Position numbers and translations under genes: made by a program. From contig NC_090021.1 in the NCBI RefSeq assembly GCF_037176765.1, positions 53,532,953 to 53,596,952 of the forward strand: a stretch of 64,000 nt of DNA, read 5' to 3'. This stretch comes from Anolis sagrei. Taxonomy: Eukaryota; Chordata; Lepidosauria; Squamata; Anolidae. The notes under the pieces were generated by a model. That model was not told the DNA's origin. It did not search any database and was given only the letters and a program-made list of their open reading frames with translations. This document shows, one piece after another, positions 54,939-64,000 of this stretch (positions within the stretch are counted from its first letter, which is position 1; each line of letters opens with the position of its first letter).

Positions 54939-55621
54939 ATTTTCTTTATATTTTCCTAGGTTTGTTCCCACTAGGCATTTCAAAAGAGAGAAGAAAATAT
55001 GTGTTTGCTATATGTCCCTAATCTTTATCCTCTACTTATCCACGGGTCAAAGCAAAATGTGTAATTTTGTTCCCAATACCTGCTTTCAAGTTACATGTTA
55101 AATTATAGATGGAGGTGGTCTTTGAAACAACCGGATCTCAAGTCATTTTGGCTTTAAAAGCAACTGTGTTCTGATGTTAAAGTTATTGTTTCCACAAATG
55201 TCAGGAGACTAGTAGGATGATCAAAGTTTTGGTTGTTCATACCTATGCTCTCCCACTGTACACTTCACACAGGGTTGACAATAGCTTAAAAGCAGCACTC
55301 TAGGTGGTATTTTATTTCCCAGAATACCATCAAAAAGATAGAATAAACACTAATCTGCAATAGTTACAACCACAAAATAGCTGACAAACTCTTGTATGTT
55401 ATTATTTCAGATATTTGTACCCTGCCTTTCTCAATCCTTCCGGGGGGAGGGGGGGGGGCTCCTTGAACGTCAAACAGACTTCCAACAGTATCCCCTGGAC
55501 CTCCAAGAGACCTAGTTTTATGAAAACATCTTTTTAAAAAATGGTTGTTTGATTACATCAGAGGCACCAATATTATAGAAAAAGGATCAAGAAATTTTCG
55601 TTCACAGAGAATTCTTTCATT

Positions 55622-56345
55622 GATAGAATCATAGAGTTGGAAGAGACCTCATGGGCCACCCAATCCAACTGCCTGCCAAGAAGCAGGAAAATTGCATTCA
55701 AAGCACCCCTCCAGAAGGCCATCCAGCCTCTGTTTAAAAGCCTCCAAAGGAGCCTCCACCACACTCCAGGGCAGAGAGTTCCACTGCTGAACCGCTCTCA
55801 CAGTCAAGAAGTTCTTCTTAATGTTCAGATGGAATCTCCTGTCTTGTAGTTTGAAGCCATTGTTCTGTGTCCTAGTCTCCAGGGCAGCAGAAAACAAGCT
55901 TGCTCCCATCTCCCTATAACTTCCCCTCACATATTTATACATGGCCATCATGTCTCCTCTCAGCCTCTTTAAGCCGCTCCTCATAGGGCTTGTTCTCCAG
56001 ACCCTTGATCATTTTAGTTGCCCTCCGCTGGACACATTCCAGCTTGTCAACATCTCCCTTCAATTGTGGTGCCCAGAATAGGACACAGTATTCCAGAGGT
56101 GGTCTAAGGCAGAAGAGAGGGGTAGCATGACTTCCCTGGATCTAGACACTAGACTCATATTTATGCAGGCCAAAATCCCATTGGCTTTTTTTGCTGCATC
56201 ACATTGTTGGCTCATGTTTAACTAGTTGTCCATGAGGAGTCCAAGATCTTTTTCACACGTACTTCTCTCGAGCCATGCATCACCCATTCTGTATCTTTGC
56301 ATTTCATTTTTTCTGCCTAAGTTGATCACCAACTTGCTCACACAC
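55622..56345 (-). mobile_element. CR1 LINE 3' end, antisense, long copy
   Basis: ATAGAATCATAGAGTTGGAA through GGGCAGAGAGTTCCACTGCT, CTCCTCTCAGCCTCTTTAAG, TGGACACATTCCAGCTTGTC and CATTGGCTTTTTTTGCTGC to TTTCACACGTACTTCTCTCG. At about 720 bp it is the longest CR1 piece here, though still 5'-truncated. Confidence 0.9.
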
Positions 56346-56633
56346 TCCTTTGGTAAAAAAATTTCAGGAGACTCGTTCATATATTGTGCCATAGTCAATT
56401 ACAAAAAAAGCAATAAAAATATGAAGCAGGTCACTCATTGCCAAGCTAGAAAGTGACAAGGAGCAAATCAATTCACAGTCAAGGAGTTATAATCATCATA
56501 GACTAAATCAGAGCACACATTTTCTTGAGTTTTTGGATTCCATACACCTTAAAAAATTGAATGGTCCTATAGAAAAATAAGTGATAAAATAGATGAAAAA
56601 TAAATTCAAACAATAAATACAAGAAATAGTTTA

Positions 56634-57131
56634 TTAAGGTCTGGACTGACCCCGCGTGCCAGTTCCGTATCTGTGGGGGGCATTTATCAGACCAGTCCTG
56701 AATCCCTGGGTCGCCCCTATTGCTGGCACTCCCAATCCTGAAGCGAAGACGCTGCTGTACGGTACAGTCCCGCGGTTGAAGCCAAGTCCATAAGGCCTTG
56801 TTTGAGTGTTTGCCAGAATGACCGGGTTCACATTTTTGCCAGGAGTATTAAAAGAGAATTCAGGAGGGGGGCTGCTTACTTTAGCTGGAGTGGATGTGGA
56901 AGGGCTAGAGTTTTCCGCAAGCTTTAGAGGCGGCATGGGAATTATGTAATGATCTGAAAGATTCAGCATATTGTTCGCAATAGGTCCGGTGGTCAAGGCA
57001 GGCCTGATCCAGTCGTCCTTGAATATCTGAACTGTCAAAGTAGACACTAATGTACATAATCGATTGGTCACATGAGCAAGAACCATTTGTTCATTGGCAT
57101 CTCTTCGAATTCTCACATGGACTGATCCAGC
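56634..57131 (-). CDS. SLC30A6: SLC30A6 terminal exon
   Basis: Acceptor TTTGCTTTCTAG|GCTGGA at 57131. Codes AGSVHVRIRRDANEQMVLAH, VSTLTVQIFKDDWIRPAL, the Ser/Pro-rich STSTPAKVSSPPPEFSFNTP, GKNVNPVILANTQTRPYG and GQSRP, then TAA. An AATAAA overlaps the stop codon, so the 3' UTR is either very short or uses another signal. The PIANNMLNLSDHYIIPM segment is copied in the upstream intron (see 57496-57551). Confidence 0.96.
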   Translation of the reverse strand, partial: AGSVHVRIRRDANEQMVLAHVTNRLCTLVSTLTVQIFKDDWIRPALTTGPIANNMLNLSDHYIIPMPPLKLAENSSPSTSTPAKVSSPPPEFSFNTPGKNVNPVILANTQTRPYGLGFNRGTVPYSSVFASGLGVPAIGATQGFRTGLINAPHRYGTGTRGQSRP

Positions 57132-60100
57132 CTAGAAAGCAAAGAAAAGGTTCATGAACTTCTGGTAAGTAACATTTACATACTATGCAGCCGGGATAAT
57201 GGTCTCTGCAAGTGAAGCATATTTCGTATGTGCCAGCATGGTCAAATGTTTTGAGTGTTGGACGATGACTACGGAGACCAGGGTTTGAATCTCCACTCAG
57301 CCCCAGAAACCCACTGCCTGACCTTGAAAAGGAAGTCATACTCTCTCATTCTGAGAAAAGGGAACAGCAAACCGCCTCTGAACTAATCTTGCTAAGAAAA
57401 CCCTATGACAGGTGTAACTTATGGTTGCCATTGGTCAGAAATGACTTGAAGTCAAAAAATTGCAAATGTAACCCTGGCCTAGACAAGAAATTATTGGCAG
57501 CATGGGAATTATGTAATGATCTGAAAGATTTAGCATATTGTTCGCAATAGGACTTATTGGACTTATTAAGTGACTGATTAATTCATGATACTTTTTAAAG
57601 AATATGACATAAGAAAAAGGTGCATACCAATGAGCCAAACCCCAATGTCCAGAAGTGTTCATTTCGAACTTCTAAGACGCCATCCAATGTAGAAACCTAG
57701 ATCAGGACAAACAATAAACACTGAAATTTCTTTAATAATTCACTAGGGTTTTATAAATAGCCAAGCTTACTTAAGCCACTTTGAAATCTGTGAACTTTCC
57801 AATATAAACATGCGTAACATATATACTTAAGAGTATATATCCTATCCTTATAAGGTGACTAAATAAACTCTTGAAAACATATTCAAGGTATGGCTGTGTT
57901 GTCCATACAGCAAACTGAAACATAATAAAACAGGCACACCCTGGATCTCAATAGCAGTTACCTTTCTGCTGCTAATGGACTTCAAAATGTTACTGTTCCT
58001 TATCTTTGTCTCCAAATCAAAAGCAATATCTGATACAAAATGTGGCTCCAACACTGGCACTTCCTCTTTCTCTAAATAATTTTTAACATCTTAACGAATG
58101 GAGGTTTGAAAACTTGCATTATATGTTTTGTGCATTTTGGTTAGCTGAACTTGCTGACCAGCTATTCAAATCCAGGGAGCGGGGTGAGCTCCCGCTGTTA
58201 GCCCCAGCTTCTGCCAACCCAGCAGTTCAAAAACATGCAAATATGAGTAGATCAATAGGTACCGCCTTGGCAGGCAGGTAACGGCACTCCACGCAGTCAT
58301 GCTGGCCACATGGCCTTGGAGGTTTCTATGGACAACGCTGGCTCTTAGGCTTACATATGGAAATGAGCACCACCCCCCAGAGTCAGACCCGACTAGACTT
58401 AACATCAAGGGGAAGCCTTTACCTTTAACATATATATTAAGGTACATATTGAATTAATTTAAAATTTATATGTAATTTTGAATTACTAGTAAATATTTAC
58501 AGCAGTCCTTTTGATTTCCTGACTCCAACAAAGCATGTATATTTTCTACAAACTGTCAATAACTGGACCAAGATAGATTTCTAGGGGATTATAACTGAAG
58601 ATCAGAACACATTTATATCATGACCTTTTGGCATTGAAGCTGATACCATTTATCTAGTTTTAAAGCAAAACATTCTATGTGTATTAGAACTTATGTTCGA
58701 TCTTGTACTTTTTTAAAAAGCAAGATTTAGACCACGCAGAAATAGCATTCCACATGCAAATATTTTCACAGCTTCTATAGAGCAGATCTCAAATGCCCCT
58801 TCAGATCCTCCAGCCATGACCAACCTTCTTCCAGAACCATATCCCATGAGATGAGGACTACTATTACTATCAGTACCATATAGTCTTGTGGGGGGTTTCT
58901 GTCAAAATCACAGGATGAGGACCCTCTTATACCCCATGGCCCAGTGGGGCTCATTACCCAAACATGCCTAGAAGCATTTCATACAAACACATTTATTTAC
59001 CTCTCTTATAAGTTTATCTAGCTGTCCAATCACATGAGGTGGTGTTGTCTGGGGAAAAAGAAATTAAAAATATGTATATTATTTTAAGACCAGCTTTGTT
59101 TTCTACATTATTTTTCTTGAAATACTTTTAAATTGCTTTTTAGAGCAAAGCCTTGTCAAGATAGAATCACAGAGTTGGAAGAGACCCTGTGGGTCATCCA
59201 GTCCCATCCCCTGCGAAGAAGCAGTATAATCGCATTCAAAACACCCCCGATAGTTGATACCAAACAATTAAACACAACAATTTATTTATTATTTGTTTAC
59301 TTGATTTCTACCACATCTTTCTATCCATGGGGACTCACAAGGGCTCACATTTACAACCCTATAAATTTAAAAATGGCAAATGCAAATAAATAAATAATTC
59401 ATAAATAGAATAAAATATTTGTGCCATGGACATATTTTAAAATACAGTTAAGATATAATAAATGCAATTACAATTATGTTTAAAACTGCCAATCCCTCCA
59501 GAATCCTACTCACAACCTTCCCAGCAACATGCTCCTCATTTTCCCCCAAATGCCTTCTGGCACAGAAAACCAATTAACTAAGTGAAGATAGCAGTCCTAA
59601 AAGCTCCAATTTACTGGAGTTTTTTTATACCACTTAAGTGATAGTATTATACCAGTAAAGTGATAACAGTACTAAAAGCTCCAATTTATTACAAAAAGAT
59701 ATTCATTTACTGAAAGGCAGGCTAGAACATCCAAGTTTTTGAGGCCTATTTAGGATGAGCCAGGGGAGGCCCACCCCAAAAAGCCTACTGTTTTTAGCAC
59801 ACCTCTTGGAAGGCATGTCAGCATAGACAAGTTCATGCAGACGGAAGTAGTCTTTCAAATAACCTGGTCCCAAGCCATTTCGGGCTTTAAAAGAGACCAC
59901 CATTACAGAATCAGTGTTGTGTATTTTGTATACATCCAGGGAGTGGCATTCTCTCCTACTGAAGCTTCTAAGCCACCAGGCCATCCACAAGCCAACTAAT
60001 CTCTCAAAATGTAAATTGCAAGCATTTTTGAGAACTGAAAATGACTGGTTTACTCCTACTGGGAGTGAGAAACAAAAAGAACATACTCACAAAAGCAGTG

Positions 60101-63100
60101 CTTCTCAATCTGTGGGTCCCCAGATGTTTTGGCCTTCAATTCCCAGAAATCCTAACAGATGATAAACTGGCTGGGATTTCGAGGAGTTGCAGGCCAAAAC
60201 ACCTGGGGATCCACAGATTGAGAACTACTGCACTAAAGCAAGCCCTCATTATAGCTCTGGTGGAGACTCACTGCTTTGGAAGTCTTTTAGGATGAGCAAT
60301 TTGAACCCTTCAAACCAGGGCCCAGAGAAAGTGCAGGAGGCGGCCCTGTGCTCTTTGAGGGATTTATTATTATTAAATAAAATTATTAACTTTATTTTTA
60401 TACCCCGCCTTCATCTCCCCAGAGGGACTCGGGGTGGCTTACATGGGGATTAGCCCTATCAAACATAGTTAAAATATAACACACTAAAATACATAAACAA
60501 CAGAATAAAACAACATTATAGCAGAATATAAGAGCATGCATCTAACCAACAACCAATGAACCTGCAATAATAGTCAATTTCTGGGCACAGGTTGGAAGAC
60601 TGGTGCAAATCAATCGTGAAAATAGATAAAGTGCATAAGTCAAATGGCAACATTAGGAATAGAGGGCAATGTAAGATGGAGCATTATTACTCTGAGTACA
60701 GAACAGTAGTAAAGTGCGAGGACGAGATTTTGGGTCATGGTTGGGGCCAAGATTACCTGAGGGATTGTCTAGTCAAAAGCACAGCGGAACATCCACATTT
60801 TTAGATCTTTGTGGAAGATGGACAGGGTGGTCTTAGATAATCTCCCTGGGGAGGGAGTTCCAGAGCTGGGGGTCCACCACCAAGAAGGCCCTCTCACTCG
60901 ACCGCACCAACCGTGCTTGTAACAAGGATGGGAGCGAGAGAAAAGCCTCCCCAGAAGATCTTAAAGATCGTGCAGGTTTGTAAGGGAAGATGCAGTCACG
61001 AAGACAGGCAGGTCCTGAACAATTTAGGGATCCACGTGATTTCCATTCCTGATCCAAACTATTTTTAAAACTAGCTCCACATACCAGAGATAAGAGCAAT
61101 GCAACACAAAGGACAATACATTGTAACACTCGGCTATTACAGTGCTGCTAAAACATGAGCAATTAAGGTATCTGGGAACCATCTGGTTGTTTCACACGGC
61201 TTGAGTGGGAGGGAAAAGACAAGACATATTGTCCAAATAGAGTTTTGCCAGAGAAAGTACTCAGTGGGCGGCAGTTTGTGAACAGCATCCTTGTTGATAT
61301 ATCAAATTAAAATATACCAAATGGCAGAGAATGAGCTGATAGGTTGTTCTTTTGAGGCTCAAAGTCGCTGGGTTATTGTTTCTAAATTACAACTCAGCCA
61401 AAACCAAATGAAACAATAATAATAGTAATTATTAATAATAATATTATATTTATTTGTATTCTGCTTTCCTCTCCTATAAAATCATAGCATTGGAAGAGAC
61501 ATCTGGGCCATCAAGTCCAACTCCCTACCATGCAGGAAAAGCACAAAGTACTCTTTAAACCCTTTGAGTCTCTAAAATATGACTCAAAGCAGCTCACAAC
61601 ACTAAAAACAATACAAATCACGATTTCAAACCAACAAAATATTAACATTAAAATGGAATGGATTGTAAACAATTCAAATCACAAAACTATTAAAATCTGT
61701 TAAAAACATTTCCTAATTGTGGTGAATTGAAATTGTATCTTCTTTTTTGAATGTAATTTTTAAAAACAAGCTTTTTTTGAAATTTATTATTAAATGAGGC
61801 CCTGGGGAGAAAAGCAGCTGCTATTAGTCCAATCAGGATTTGCTGCCAGCATTTTCAGTTTTCTGAAGAATAACTTCCTATCATAAGGTGACTAAATAAA
61901 CTCTTGGAAACGTATTCAAGGTATGGCTGTGTTGTCCATACAGCAAATTGAAACACAATAAAAAGGGCACATCCTGGATCCCAATAGCAGTTACCTTTCT
62001 GCTGCTAATGGACTTTAATTTTTTACTGTCTCTCATTTTTGTCTCCAAACCAACAGCAATATCTGAAATAAAAGGTGGCTCCAACACTGGCACTTCCTCT
62101 TTCTCTAAATGATTTTTTAACATCTTAACTAATGGAGGTTTGAAAACTTGCATTACACTTTTAATACATTTTGGTTAGCCAATAAGGGTATCACCTTTTG
62201 TGGCCTCTGCTTTTTGTTTTACATACACTCTTATTCATTTATCAACTTGGAAATTCACTCTTAGGAATGAACAGCCTCTCTGCATCTTCCAGTGGCCCCC
62301 TGGTGGCACAATAGGTTAAACTCCTGAGCTACTAAACGTGCTGACCAAAAGGTTGATGGTTCAATCCGAGGTGCAGGGTGAGCTCCTGCCATTAGCCCCA
62401 GCTTCTGCCAACCTAGCTGTTCAAAAACATGCAAATGTGAGTAGATAAATAGGTATCGCTTCTGCGGGAAGGTAACGGTGCTCCATGCAGTCATGCTGGC
62501 CACATGACCTCAGAGGTGTCTATGGACAACGCTGGCTCTTCGGCTTAGAAATGGGAGATGAACACCACCTTCCAGAGTCAGACTTGACTAGACTTAATGT
62601 CAGGGGAAACCTTTACCTTTAACTGCATCTTCTGCATCAAGTTTATATAGTTAAGATAACAGATGGTAGAAAGCTAGAAGCTAGGCCAACCAAATAAACT
62701 CTCAAGAGATCAAACAAACCTACAAACTCTTTCAAGTGCCTATTTTTGTACAGTTTCCTTAAAATATGCAAAGCATCTCTCAGGACCAAGTTCTTAAATA
62801 GTAAATCATCATAATATTGTCTACATGGACAGGAAATGGTGTTCCTGTATCGTCCTTGATTTTCTGAGATCCATTTTGTACATTTCACAAAACAAGAGAG
62901 TCTATGTCTATGAATTTCCCCAGCACTTTCTTGTTCTGTTGTTGAAGTAAGAAGGTGCTGGGAATATTGGGCAAACTGTAAAACACCACTGCAAATGGCT
63001 TCCCTTGTTCTCTTACCTGAAGCAACACTTTCCCACTGTAGACACTCATGGGATACATGGTCCCAAACGTCATCAAGGCAATGGCTACTGCAGAGGCAGT

Positions 63101-63328
63101 ATCAACAGCAAAGTAATTACTGAAAGAAACAAACACAATATTAGAGGGGGCATCTTTTCTCCCCTAATAAATATCTTTTAATATTATGTCAAATATAGAT
63201 GCACTTACTTAATTTCGATTAGCATGTATGTAATGCAGAGAGCTAAAGCCCCAGCAAGGTCAATCAAGACGAAAGGATTCATGCGTGGAAGAAAGATGCT
63301 GCTCAAACCAGGAATGATACCACACAAA
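56634..63328 (-). CDS. SLC30A6: Zinc transporter 6 (ZnT6), last five coding exons; gene continues off the right edge
   Basis: Minus-strand exons 63209-63328, 63017-63119, 59001-59048, 57628-57696 and 56634-57131 join in frame to code about 277 residues matching human SLC30A6 to its last residue. They encode LCGIIPGLSSIFLPRMNPFV...CITYMLIEIN (a membrane segment), NNYFAVDTASAVAIALMTFG (a membrane segment), TTPPHVIGQLDKLIRE, VSTLDGVLEVRNEHFWTLG and the long cytosolic tail. ZnT6 is a cation diffusion facilitator in the Golgi and early secretory pathway. It pairs with ZnT5 and is thought not to carry zinc itself, because it lacks metal-binding membrane residues. The N-terminal half lies beyond 64000. 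No frame breaks were seen. In human it is several Mb from QPCT. Confidence 0.95.
57255..57470 (+). mobile_element. CORE-SINE/MIR-type SINE
   Basis: AGGGTTTGAATCTCC (B-box-like), CCCACTGCCTGACCTTG (the MIR/CORE ACCTTGGGCAAGTCAC region, worn), TTGCTAAGAAAACCCTATGA and GTCAGAAATGACTTGAAGTC. Old family, diverged. Confidence 0.7.
57496..57551 (-). pseudogene. Intronic 56-bp copy of SLC30A6 terminal-exon coding sequence
   Basis: Matches 56929-56984 at 54 of 56 bases in the same orientation and still translates as PIANNMLNLSDHYIIPM. It has no splice sites of its own. It lies between the last two SLC30A6 exons and about 76 bp from the donor of the upstream one. Confidence 0.92.
57628..57696 (-). CDS. 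SLC30A6: SLC30A6 penultimate exon
   Basis: Acceptor CTGATCTAG|GTTTCT, donor TCATTG|GTATGC; exactly 23 codons, VSTLDGVLEVRNEHFWTLGFG and SL. Confidence 0.96.
57840..58441. repeat. Intronic duplicated segment, copy A (with SINE)
   Basis: 57854-58147 resembles 61883-62170 at roughly 85-90% by eye (shared TAAGGTGACTAAATAAACTC, GGTATGGCTGTGTTGTCCAT, GCTCCAACACTGGCACTTCC, TTTTGGTTAGC). Both copies are followed by a SINE of the same type. Each has a minus-strand frame ending SSRKVTAI...YGQHSHTLN...RVYLVTL; I recognise no protein. Confidence 0.75.
58148..58441 (+). mobile_element. tRNA-derived SINE, Sauria-type tail, 5' part missing
   Basis: GCTGACCAGCTATTCAAATCC, GGTGAGCTCCCGCTGTTAGC, AAAAACATGCAAATATGAGT and the tail ACTTAACATCAAGGGGAAGC. 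This tail distinguishes it from the CAAGTCGCTCCTGAC type. The resemblance of the tail to RTE/BovB LINE ends is from memory. Confidence 0.78.
59001..59048 (-). CDS. SLC30A6: SLC30A6 internal exon (16 codons)
   Basis: Acceptor TTTTTCCCCAG|ACAACA, donor AGAGAG|GTAAAT. Codes TTPPHVIGQLDKLIRE, identical to human from memory. Too short for open-frame searches. Confidence 0.95.
59160..59480 (-). mobile_element. CR1 fragment and adjoining LINE tail, antisense
   Basis: ATAGAATCACAGAGTTGGAA...CATTCAAAACACCCCC (CR1) is followed by AATTTATTTATTATTTG and ATCCATGGGGACTCACAAGG (L2-group tail). Confidence 0.65.
59700..59990 (-). mobile_element. L2-type LINE coding relic, antisense
   Basis: The minus strand holds VVSFKARNGLGPGYLKDYFR, matching the FKALNGLGPxYLxDYF block near the end of L2 proteins. 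Degenerate elsewhere. Confidence 0.65.
60096..60230. mobile_element. Palindromic hAT MITE, second copy
   Basis: CAGTGCTTCTCAATCTGTGG to ATTGAGAACTACTG. Flanks CACAAAAG and CACTAAAG match at 7 of 8 bases. In an SLC30A6 intron. Confidence 0.85.
60365..61045 (-). mobile_element. L2-type LINE 3' end, antisense
   Basis: TTATTATTAAATAAAATTAT, CTTTATTTTTATACCCCGCC and GAGGGACTCGGGGTGGC, then UTR. Minus-strand coding follows: SLRSSGEAFLSLPSLLQARL, RAFLVVDPQLWNSLPREI. Confidence 0.78.
61435..61700 (-). mobile_element. LINE tail with a CR1 fragment, antisense
   Basis: AATAATATTATATTTATTTG and TCTGCTTTCCTCTCC are interrupted by TAAAATCATAGCATTGGAAG...GTCCAACTCCCTACC (CR1). The LINE side resumes as TATGACTCAAAGCAGCTCAC. 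Confidence 0.55.
61870..62627. repeat. Intronic duplicated segment, copy B (with SINE)
   Basis: Partner of 57840-58441. It retains about 140 bp (62171-62300, ending CATCTTCCAGTG) that copy A lacks. Minus-strand frame 61881-62153 reads KPPLVKMLKNHLEKEEVPVL...; AGAAAG|GTAACT inside it looks like a splice donor. No known protein recognised. Confidence 0.75.
62292..62627 (+). mobile_element. tRNA-derived SINE, Sauria-type tail, full length
   Basis: TGGCCCCCTGGTGGCACAAT head, GGTTCAATCCGAGG (B-box), GCTCCATGCAGTCATGCTGG middle and the tail ACTTAATGTCAGGGGAAACC plus TTTACCTTTAA. Confidence 0.85.
63017..63119 (-). CDS. SLC30A6: SLC30A6 internal exon (sixth membrane segment)
   Basis: Acceptor GTTTCTTTCAG|TAATTAC, donor CTTCAG|GTAAGA. 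Codes (N)NYFAVDTASAVAIALMTFG, then TMYPMSVYSGKVLLQ. The first base completes an Asn codon split by the intron. Confidence 0.96.
63209..63328 (-). CDS. SLC30A6: SLC30A6 internal exon (fifth membrane segment)
   Basis: Acceptor TTCTAG|TTTGTGTGG, donor AAATTAA|GTAAGT. Codes LCGIIPGLSSIFLPRMNPFV, then LIDLAGALALCITYMLIEIN, closely matching human. Confidence 0.96.
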
Positions 63329-64000
63329 CTAGAAGAAAACAACAAGTGATATAATTAGTAATGGCGACTGCTAGATAAACAACCACATGCCCCATGTATT
63401 ATATAGTGATGAGTTTTATACTTGCTCTCTCCAAAGAAGGGAAATAAACTCAGAAGAATTATGTGCCTAGTTATTATATTACAGCAGATGGAGGAATATA
63501 AGTATCTGGAGAATTTCCAACTAGAGCAGTTCAACCATCTGAAAAATTCAGGAGCAAAATTGTTATTATCTCTCTCTAATCTGATTGTTATTTTTCAAGC
63601 TACCAGGGCCTTTAAGGTAATATTACCAAGGATAATATTTAAGCTTCTGAATAGTTAAGCAACAACTCAAGTATTTCCTGGCTTCAGAAAACCTATTTAC
63701 TAGCGATTCATGCAACCTCCATTAATGGCTTCCAGATGTAAAAAATACTTTAAACTTTTGTAAATGATATGATCAAATGGTCATCCCAGAAATTCCACAA
63801 CACAGAGAGCAATCCTTGGCATCTCTAGCTAATCCCCTCCCTTGCCAGAAAAAAGGGTTTTGGATCAAAGAGCCATTTCCTCTGAGACTCCAGAGAAGTA
63901 CACTGCAGTCTCACTGGGTAAAAGACTAATGGTTGCTGGGCTGTGTATACATATGTATAGTTATGTACATGTGTATTTTGAAGTCTCCTAATAGCTGCTT
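63329..64000 (-). other. SLC30A6: SLC30A6 intron, right edge of window
   Basis: No further exon was recognised. The next upstream exon (human ...LSRS) lies outside. Nothing else is supported here. Confidence 0.6.

Noticed and set aside
61881-62153. 90-codon minus-strand frame repeated at 57848-58060, considered as a new gene or an SLC30A6 exon
   Set aside because: It is not part of human SLC30A6, the other copy is not open over the same length, and the differences look neutral. Kept only as a duplication finding.

Overview
This is eukaryotic nuclear DNA, almost certainly from a squamate reptile, and an Anolis-like iguanian lizard fits best. The evidence is multi-exon vertebrate genes with GT-AG introns and a dense mix of repeats typical of lizards: CR1 and L2-type LINE tails, tRNA-derived SINEs, Penelope-like elements, many 8-bp-TSD hAT elements including SPIN, and a Helitron. 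There are no operons, CRISPR arrays or prokaryotic features. Nearly every open frame longer than 60 codons is chance or repeat sequence; only three host genes are supported.

Layout. Positions 1-15060 carry the 5' end of PRKD3 on the minus strand. Its first coding exon is 6816-7106, a large 5' intron runs from about 7.2 to 14.4 kb, and a CpG-rich promoter lies at about 14.4-15.06 kb. From 15.1 to 31 kb is intergenic sequence full of nested transposons. QPCT (glutaminyl-peptide cyclotransferase, plus strand) is complete: seven coding exons between 31043 and 50611 encode about 370 residues with all catalytic and zinc-binding residues kept. From 50.6 to 56.6 kb is intergenic. The last five coding exons of SLC30A6 (ZnT6, minus strand) occupy 56634-63328, and the gene runs off the right edge. 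PRKD3 and QPCT are head-to-head neighbours in human as well; SLC30A6 next to QPCT differs from human. The three genes do not form a pathway: PRKD3 is a signalling kinase, QPCT makes N-terminal pyroglutamate in the secretory pathway, and ZnT6 supports zinc entry to the early secretory pathway.

The interest lies in the mobile DNA. (1) A 1044-bp hAT-like element at 34662-35705 with a perfect 8-bp target duplication carries two inverted arms of about 345 bp, each containing a captured LINE tail. (2) Penelope-like element ends recur throughout, many as inverted pairs, and each carries a sequence that folds like a minimal hammerhead ribozyme. (3) Three SPIN-family hAT copies and a fourth fragment are fossils of a known cross-species invasion; two share the same SPIN/CR1 junction, which implies a composite or a segmental copy. 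(4) SLC30A6 carries a 56-bp near-identical copy of part of its terminal coding exon in the preceding intron, and a second duplicated segment of several hundred bases in two introns.

I saw no clearly new biological system. The strongest leads are the fold-back hAT, the ribozyme-bearing Penelope ends and the intronic exon-fragment duplication. Exon boundaries were read by eye from splice signals and from remembered human protein sequences; no alignment was run.
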